Shown here: one piece after another, positions 54,667 to 62,200 of the stretch
How positions within the stretch are numbered: position 1 is the stretch's first letter
How the letters are laid out: each line of letters starts with the position of its first letter
NCBI GenBank assembly: GCA_022448955.1
Contig: JAKVCU010000004.1
Location: 1-64,000, forward strand
Reading direction: 5' to 3'
Source: Saprospiraceae bacterium
GTDB taxonomy: Bacteria > Bacteroidota > Bacteroidia > Chitinophagales > Saprospiraceae
DNA length: 64,000 nucleotides
The notes under the pieces: model-generated
What the model saw: only the letters and a program-made list of their open reading frames with translations
Told to the model about the DNA's origin: nothing
The model's database searches: none
Position numbers and translations under genes: made by a program

Positions 54667-57429
54667 ATGACATTTGATAACTTCACGAATAAGGCACAAG
54701 ATGCCATCTTAAAAGCACAAAAGATTGCCTCCGCTCTTAGTCAACAACAAGTGGATAATATCCACTTGATCAAAGGCTTATTGGAAATAGATGAAAATGT
54801 AACTTCCTTTTTGCTTCAACAGCAAAAGGTAGACATGACAATATTAAAAGCAAAACTAGATGAAGCGATTGGCCTTTTCCCTAAGGTAAAAGGAAGCGAT
54901 AAGCAATACCTGTCGAAAGACGCTAATAAGGCTTTGAGTCGGGCTAAAAAAATGCTCAAAGAATTTGGTGATCAGTTTATTTCAATTGAATTGGTCTTAT
55001 TAGGTATTGCCCAAGGAGAAGATAAAGCAGCAAGACTACTAAAGTCGCTTGGCGCTTCAGAAAAAGGGATGAAAGACGCTATCAAGGAGCTAAGAAAAGG
55101 CCAAAAAGTAACCGATCAAAGTGCAGAAGATACCTATAATGCATTGACTAGGTTTGCTATTAATCTAAACGAAAGAGCAGAAAGTGGAAAGTTAGATCCG
55201 ATCGTAGGTAGGGATGAAGAAATCCGAAGAGTATTACATATACTTTCTAGAAGGAAAAAAAATAATCCTATCTTGGTAGGAGAGCCCGGTGTAGGTAAAA
55301 CCGCTATCGTTGAGGGCATAGCGTGGCGAATTGTGAAGCAAGATGTACCAGAAAATTTACGCTCTAAGCGTATTTATACACTAGATATTGCAGCCTTAAT
55401 TGCTGGAGCAAAATATAAAGGGGAATTTGAAGAACGCTTGAAAGGTGTGATCAAAGCAGTAACGGAATCAGATGGAGAAATTATCCTTTTCATTGACGAA
55501 ATACATACCTTAATTGGTGCAGGTGGAGGACAAGGAGCCATGGATGCTGCCAATATATTAAAGCCTGCTCTGGCAAGAGGAGAACTGCGTACAATCGGCG
55601 CCACTACACTTGATGAATACCAAAAATATTTTGAAAGAGATAAAGCCCTAGTAAGGCGTTTCCAGACAGTGCTTATTCAAGAGCCAAGTATCGAAGATAC
55701 AATCTCTATTTTAAGAGGCCTACAGGAAAGATATGAGGTGTATCATAAAATTGAAATATTAGACGAAGCCTTAATCGCAGCTGCAGAGCTTTCTCACCGC
55801 TATATCGCAGATCGTTTTTTACCAGATAAGGCGATTGACCTGATTGATGAAGCGGCTGCTAAATTGCGTCTAGAATTAGATTCCGTGCCAGAAGAAGTAG
55901 ATGAATGGAATAGAAAAGTAGCACAACTGGAGATTGAAAGAGAGGCAATAAAAAGAGAAGGGGATGATAAGAAAATGGATGGCATTAACGAACAAATCGC
56001 TAACGCCAAAGAAAAAAGAGACTCGCTTAGAGCAACTTGGCGTAATGAAAAGGAAATCGTCGACACTATCCAGAATATTAAAAAACGGATAGAAGAACTA
56101 GAAATGGTAGCTGAAAAAGCGGAAAGAAATAGCGATTATGAAACGGTAGCCAAAATACGTTACGGCGAGTTGCAAGCAGAACAAGCAGAACTTAAAGAAC
56201 AAGAGGCAAAATTAGAAAAACTACCAGACGAGAACCGTTTTACGACGGAGGAGGTTACTGCTAATGATATTGCTGAAATTGTTGGCCGTTGGACGGGTAT
56301 TCCAGTTAACAAAATGATGCAAAGTGAGAAAGAAAAATTGCTTAAGTTGGAAGATGAAATCGGTGAACGATTAATTGGACAGGAAGAAGCTGTTACAGCT
56401 GTCGCTAATGCGATCCGTAGAAGTCGATCTGGATTACAGGATGAAAATCGACCTATTGGCTCGTTTATCTTCTTAGGTCCCACGGGGGTAGGTAAAACCG
56501 AATTAGCCAAAACACTCGCAGAAGTGTTATTTGATGATGAAAAAGCAATTACTCGCTTAGATATGAGCGAATATCAAGAGCGTCATATGGTTACTCGACT
56601 GTATGGACCACCTCCTGGCTATGTAGGCTATGAAGAAGGAGGCCAACTAACAGAAGCTGTCCGTAGAAGACCATACTCCATCATATTGTTAGACGAGATT
56701 GAAAAAGCACATCCTGACACATTCAATGTATTGTTACAAGTATTGGATGATGGCCGTTTGACGGATAATAGAGGCCGTGTTGCTGATTTTAAAAATACAA
56801 TCATTATCATGACTTCTAATATGGGAGCAGAAACGATATTAGAAAACTTTGAGGATCTAGATGCATTAGGCGATCAGCATAAAGCTGATATTATCGAAAC
56901 AACTAAGGAAGAGTTATTTGAAACGTTAAAGGATATGCTCCGTCCTGAATTCTTAAATAGAATTGATGAAAAAATTATGTTTACGCCACTTTCTAAAGAA
57001 GAAATGGCAAGGATTCTAGAGCTCCTATTGCGTAAAGTGAAAAAACAATTGGGGCGTCAGGGGCTAAAAATGGAATTAAGTGAAAAAGCAGAAGATTGGT
57101 TGTGTGATATGGGCTATGATCCTCAATTTGGTGCAAGACCAATGAAAAGAGTAATCCAACGAGAAATCGTTGATCAATTGGCTATACATCTTATTGGTGG
57201 AGACTTTGTAGAGGGTGATACAGTGCACATAGAGCTTGGAAAAGATAGTAAATTGCGCTTTTCTAAAGTAGCTAACGCCAAAGAAGAAAAGAAGTTAGAT
57301 CATAACCAAAAGAAAGAGGAGCAAGCTGCTATAAAAGCGAAGAAAGAAAAAATGAAACAATTAAAGGAATTAGAGAATGCCACAAAGGAAGTAGAGAATG
57401 CCATCAAAGATGTTAAAAATAAAGAATAA
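54667..57429 (+). CDS. clpB: ATP-dependent chaperone ClpB
   Basis: A 920-residue AAA+ disaggregase that works with DnaK. N-domain (1-145), NBD1 Walker A GEPGVGKTA (about 204-212) and IDEIHTL, then a full coiled-coil middle domain (about 405-520), NBD2 Walker A GPTGVGKTEL (about 603-612), LLDEIEKAH and the YGPPPGYVGYEEGG pore loop. The long M-domain and lack of a ClpP-binding IGF/IGL loop favour ClpB over ClpC. A lysine/glutamate-rich C-terminal tail (about 870-920) extends it beyond the usual ~860 residues. Confidence 0.93.
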   Translation: MTFDNFTNKAQDAILKAQKIASALSQQQVDNIHLIKGLLEIDENVTSFLLQQQKVDMTILKAKLDEAIGLFPKVKGSDKQYLSKDANKALSRAKKMLKEFGDQFISIELVLLGIAQGEDKAARLLKSLGASEKGMKDAIKELRKGQKVTDQSAEDTYNALTRFAINLNERAESGKLDPIVGRDEEIRRVLHILSRRKKNNPILVGEPGVGKTAIVEGIAWRIVKQDVPENLRSKRIYTLDIAALIAGAKYKGEFEERLKGVIKAVTESDGEIILFIDEIHTLIGAGGGQGAMDAANILKPALARGELRTIGATTLDEYQKYFERDKALVRRFQTVLIQEPSIEDTISILRGLQERYEVYHKIEILDEALIAAAELSHRYIADRFLPDKAIDLIDEAAAKLRLELDSVPEEVDEWNRKVAQLEIEREAIKREGDDKKMDGINEQIANAKEKRDSLRATWRNEKEIVDTIQNIKKRIEELEMVAEKAERNSDYETVAKIRYGELQAEQAELKEQEAKLEKLPDENRFTTEEVTANDIAEIVGRWTGIPVNKMMQSEKEKLLKLEDEIGERLIGQEEAVTAVANAIRRSRSGLQDENRPIGSFIFLGPTGVGKTELAKTLAEVLFDDEKAITRLDMSEYQERHMVTRLYGPPPGYVGYEEGGQLTEAVRRRPYSIILLDEIEKAHPDTFNVLLQVLDDGRLTDNRGRVADFKNTIIIMTSNMGAETILENFEDLDALGDQHKADIIETTKEELFETLKDMLRPEFLNRIDEKIMFTPLSKEEMARILELLLRKVKKQLGRQGLKMELSEKAEDWLCDMGYDPQFGARPMKRVIQREIVDQLAIHLIGGDFVEGDTVHIELGKDSKLRFSKVANAKEEKKLDHNQKKEEQAAIKAKKEKMKQLKELENATKEVENAIKDVKNKE

Positions 57430-57443
57430 AAAACCTTTATAAA

Positions 57444-57486
57444 TTAAAAAGAGCCCTTGTTATGCTTTGACAACAAGGGCTTTACT
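57444..57486. terminator. Bidirectional terminator after clpB
   Basis: AGCCCTTGTT (57452-57461) and AACAAGGGCT (57472-57481) form a perfect 10-bp stem. On the minus strand it is followed by CTTTTTAATTT, so it can also end the 43-residue gene. Confidence 0.85.
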
Positions 57487-57544
57487 GTTTCTTAGTGTTA
57501 GTGTCAACTAAGTAATTTTTTGTGTTTTTGGTCTGTAGAAAGTG

Positions 57545-57676
57545 TTAGTTAACGCCTGCCAACGCAACGATTTGTTCCGTTTGCGTCATGATAGAAAACG
57601 CGATACAGACAATAAACAAAATAAAAGCAAAGGTTAAGTCAGACGATCGCTCATGGCGTAAAGGTTCATGGTTCAT
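57545..57676 (-). CDS. 43-residue single-span membrane miniprotein
   Basis: ATG at 57676, TAA at 57545. The peptide starts MNHEPLRHERSSDLTFAFIL and continues into FIVCIAFSIM, giving a charged N-terminus, one transmembrane helix (about 15-30) and a short polar tail ending ALAGVN. Support: a TTG-N20-TACTTTCG promoter-like site on the same strand 78 bp upstream, and a terminator 60 bp downstream. The basic/acidic N-terminus before the helix suggests N-in topology. Function unknown; similar miniproteins often associate with membrane complexes. Confidence 0.6.
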   Translation of the reverse strand: MNHEPLRHERSSDLTFAFILFIVCIAFSIMTQTEQIVALAGVN

Positions 57677-57753
57677 AATTGTGAATTTAGTTAACAGAAA
57701 TACAAGGAGTAAATCTTGAGCTATTGGGAAGGGAATGTCTGTTTTTTACGCTA

Positions 57754-57784
57754 CGAAAGTAAATGTTTTTTTCATCAGATGCAA
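57754..57784 (-). promoter_or_regulatory. Candidate promoter of the 43-residue gene
   Basis: On the minus strand: TTG (57784-57782), 20-bp spacer, TACTTTCG (57761-57754), one base off TAnnTTTG. Predicted leader about 70 nt. Confidence 0.45.
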
Positions 57785-59244
57785 TCATACATCAAGAATT
57801 AATCTTGAATTAAGCCAAAAGATGTTAAAATTAATTACAAGCACATAAAAAGGCTTAGTCTTCATTCTTTGTAAGATTCAGCAGTTATTCGTCTTTAACC
57901 TACAAATCAAAGCTCTGAAATAATTTAACCCCAAAAAGTGCTTTTGTGAGGTAACGCTTTATTTTTTTACGTGTGGACCTCAATAGGTACAATCAAATGG
58001 AGCTTTCATCCAAATTATTTTGGCAAACGCTATCTCACAAATCGCCTACTTTTATTCTCGTCAAAATATAAGCGATCCGATTACTTAGGATTATCGCTAA
58101 TTCATAAGATCTATTTACATACGATGATTATCTGCATTTTGTAAAGCATTACAAAATAAATTATGATCCACCTCAGCTCAAAAGATAAATTCCTACATGA
58201 CTCTAAACCAAAAGGTCGTTTTCTAAACTTTCAATAGAAGACTGGGCTTATAAATTGATTAATCAAATATCTAATCCAGATGAAATTACATTTACCTGAT
58301 CATCAAAAAAATATGAAAATAGCTGTGGAAAAAAGACCCTCTTTTTATAACAGCTATTTCACCTTGAAGTACCGATATACGGTAGATTGAAACTTTAATA
58401 CTTCACCATAAAACATGAGTTTAGTCCTTTATTAGAAGTGTATTTTGTTTTAAAATAGACAGGAGGGTGACCGAAAATTACAAAATACTACCATATAGCA
58501 ATGATAATTATGTTACATAATTGTTACTGTGTATAAACATTGTTGGATTACAGATTTGAGTGATAAGGCTAGCTAATAAGCTATTTTTATGCTTTTTTAG
58601 CTATTTTTGACCTATTTTTTTGTGTGGTATGTGATGATCTTTTTCCTAAATTTCACAGTTTTTTGTCGCATATAATGTCACGTTTTTATAAAAAAAATAT
58701 TTTTACTAGATTGGATATTGGAATTATAGTATATATTTGTAATACATATTTAAAAAGGATGGTGCTAAATCAAACCTTTTTAGCCACAACATTCTAATCT
58801 AATTTGTCCCCCTTTTTTTGATGGATTGTCATTCATGGCAATCGTAACTTGTATTTCTTGAATTGTAGAGATATGGAGAAGTATCTATATCTAAACTGTA
58901 GCGTAATAAAAACAAATACGATGAACAAGCACTATTGGGGGCAGATAGTCATGTTATCAAAAGCCTTTAATTCTATTCTCGAATTAAACTTTTTTAGGTC
59001 TTTTCTCTAAAAAGTTGACTAGAATCCTTCTAGTTCTGTTTGTCATCAAATCAATATTGGACCTATTCCTTTTTGCAGTTTATTGCCATTCGTCAAGATA
59101 GCAATGGGCTGAAAAAAGACTTCGAATCAATGGAATATTCCTCCTTGAATCAAAAACTTACTTTGGTTCATGCTAGGATGCTATTGATATAATTAAAAAT
59201 GAAATTCCTCTTTTGTAGAATGCATTATACACAATTACACGATC
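57785..59244. other. 1.5 kb AT-rich noncoding region before the giant ORF
   Basis: No ORF above about 25 codons with plausible features was noted. It holds one good promoter-like site (58711-58739) and a small AAAAAGG/CCTTTTT hairpin near 58752-58782. The rest is unassigned; long leaders or regulatory RNA for the giant gene are possible. Confidence 0.5.
58711..58739 (+). promoter_or_regulatory. Candidate promoter far upstream of the giant ORF
   Basis: TTG (58711-58713), 18-bp spacer, TATATTTG (58732-58739), a perfect TAnnTTTG. If used for the ORF at 59245, the leader is about 500 nt. Confidence 0.4.
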
Positions 59245-62200
59245 ATGAAACAACACTACAAACTTACATTCCTACTTTTTACCTCCCAAATTAGAGCGAA
59301 GCTTCCAATGAAAAGTCAGTTGGTCGTTTTCGGGTGCATGCTAATGTGCCAGTTTGTTCTTTTGACCAGCCTTAGGGGACAATCGCCAATTACACAAAAT
59401 CCACTAGCTACTAGTTGCGATGATCTGATTATCAGCTCGATAAGTACAAGGAATGAAAGTTCTTGTGGCTCGAAAGATGGTGCGATATCGATCAACTTAT
59501 CGGATGATAGTGGTTTAGCTTCCACTTACAGTATAGAAGCCAAACATGGTGATAAACCATTAAATTTGAATGGACTTCCAATAGTCAATGGTGTACTTAA
59601 AATCACAGCATTGGCTCCTGGCCGATACAATAGTTTTAAGATCATACGGGAATCAGATAGCTGCTCGACCGTAGTCGAAAGTAGTGAACAATTCATTAAA
59701 CACGGATGTGATTTTGAGAATATTGATCGAAGTATGAGTTGTGGTTCAGGAACCATTTCCTATACCAATTGTGATGGGGATAATATTACGCTTAATAAGT
59801 CCAACTTTTCAGCTGATTCCTACATTTGGGTAGATGATTACTTTGTAGGATGTATTGCTTATGTTGATGGGTCTTGTAATGTACAACCTTCCGTTCCTGT
59901 TTTTTGTGGAGATGTGAACTTATCAGAACCGACTCCTGATCAAGGATATAGTTATGGTGATGTAACTTTTACTAGAGTCGTTGGAGCATCGGTAGCTGGT
60001 TATACCGATCTTCAAGCAGAGCGTGCAAATTGGGCCATGTGTAATGGACCTGATTTAGGGTATAGTGATTATGATATTAATTATGCAATATGGTATCTAT
60101 TGGATAATAGTAACTTCAACAATTGTAATGCTCTTTGTTCAGCGGCAGAAGCTGCTGTTCCTTCTGTTACAGGAGGAATTGCTGGTCAAATGATATTCTT
60201 CCTTCCAGATAATAGTTCAATTCAGCCTTTCGTAGAAAATGAGTGTTACATTGCTTGTAATATTAATGCCGCTATAACAGTACCATCTTCGGTATGTGAA
60301 GGGGACGCTGTAACGATTATGGCAGCCAATTGCAATCAAATTACTTATAATTCACAAGTGACTGCCAGTGCAAATGATTCCTACGAAACCAACAATGGAG
60401 ATAATCAACCCTCTAACTACGAAAGTGGAAATATTCAGACTAGAGGATTCCGCTTTGTAAATCTTAATATTCCTGCCGGAGCTATTATTAATAGCGCTAC
60501 TTTAACCCTTACTGGGTATAGTGGCAGTGGCTCGACTAATGTTCGTATAAAAGCACACGATCAGGCAGCACCAGCAGCCTTTTCAAACCAAAATAATTAT
60601 TTATCCAACTTATATAATAATAGTAGTACCTCCAATGCTATTGATTGGGCAATACCAGCACCTTCTAATGGAGATCAATTAGTATCTCCAAATCTTAGCT
60701 CAATCTTGCAAGAGATGGTAGATACTTATGGCGGACTTACTCATGTATCTTTATTAATGAATCGCCTTAATAGTGGACAACTCATCCTCTGGAATTTTGA
60801 CGATGGGGCTAATTATGCAAATTTTCGCCCAGTACTTAATGTCACTTATGATACGCCAGATGGATCTAGTAGCAATTGTGCTTATTCTTGGACATTCTCT
60901 GGAGGAACACCATCGAGTTCCACCGAACAGTCTCCTACAGTAAGTTGGAATACACCTGGGATTAAGACCGTTCAGTTGACGGTAAGTACACCAGATGGAT
61001 GCTCTGATACAGAACAAGTAAATATTACAGTGAATGAAGGTATCTCTAGTCCAGGAACAATCAGTGGTAATCAGACTAATTGCGGTCCATTCGATCCCGC
61101 TGAAATAACCAATATTACTGCAGCATCAGGTGGAAATTGTGGTGCGCTAGTTATAAATGATGATGATACCTGTGATACAGGTGATAAACCTGTCGAATTC
61201 ACATTAGCTTATATCGGAGGAGATTGTCCTGGCTCTAATCCAAATCAACCTGACGATAAATGGGAATGCACAGGAAGTGCAGTCAACCTTTCCTCTGTTT
61301 ATATCACCATTAATGATAATCAATTTAGTGGTACAGTTACACTAGGTAGTAGCTTTATAGTTGATAATGGTGGTAGCAAACTAAGCAATCCAATAGAAAT
61401 ATCGATCTATGATAGCCAGGGTGGTTCCCAATTACAATACCTAGAAATTCATACTTCTTGCTCTGCACCAATTGTAATCGGCTCTACTTTCGGTGCTCTA
61501 CAGCTATTAGGTGTAGTATACCAAAATGGTGAAACCTTTGACCAATCCTCTATATCCGGAATCACTTATCAATGGCAGCAAAAAAATCCAAGTGGTGCCT
61601 GGACAGATATCTCAGGTGCAACTGGACAAACATATGATCCTTCAACGATTACAGCAACCACTCAATATAGGAGAGTTGCAAGTAATTGTTGCGCTAGTCA
61701 AAACTCAAATGTTATAACTAAAAGCGTCAATCCAGCTGTATCCGTAGATGCAGGTGCAGATGATAGCATATGTGAAGGTGAATCCGTTACCATTACAGCC
61801 TCTGCAAATGGAGGAACGGCACCTTATGTTTTTAGTTGGAATAATGGTCTAGGAAATGGAGCTACTAAAATAGTATCTCCTAATGCGACTACTATTTATG
61901 AAGTAACGGTAGTCGATGCCAATGGTTGTACAGCAACAGATGACTTAGTTGTAACAGTACAATTTGAAGTGACGGATGGAGGTACGATTGGAAATGATGA
62001 GAGCGAGTGTGCTTCTTATGACCCAGCAGAGATAATAAATATTTCAGGTGCATCAGGAGGAAACTGTGGCTTCTCAGGAGGAAACGGTGATGATACCTGC
62101 GATACGGGTGATAAGCCCGTCGAATTTACACTAGCCTATATCGGTGGCGATTGCCCCAGTTCTAACCCCAATCAGCCCGATAACAAATGGGAGTGTACCG

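Noticed and set aside
56160-56510. 116-codon minus-strand frame within clpB
   Set aside because: Fully antisense to the ClpB M-domain/NBD2 region, Ser-rich shadow composition.
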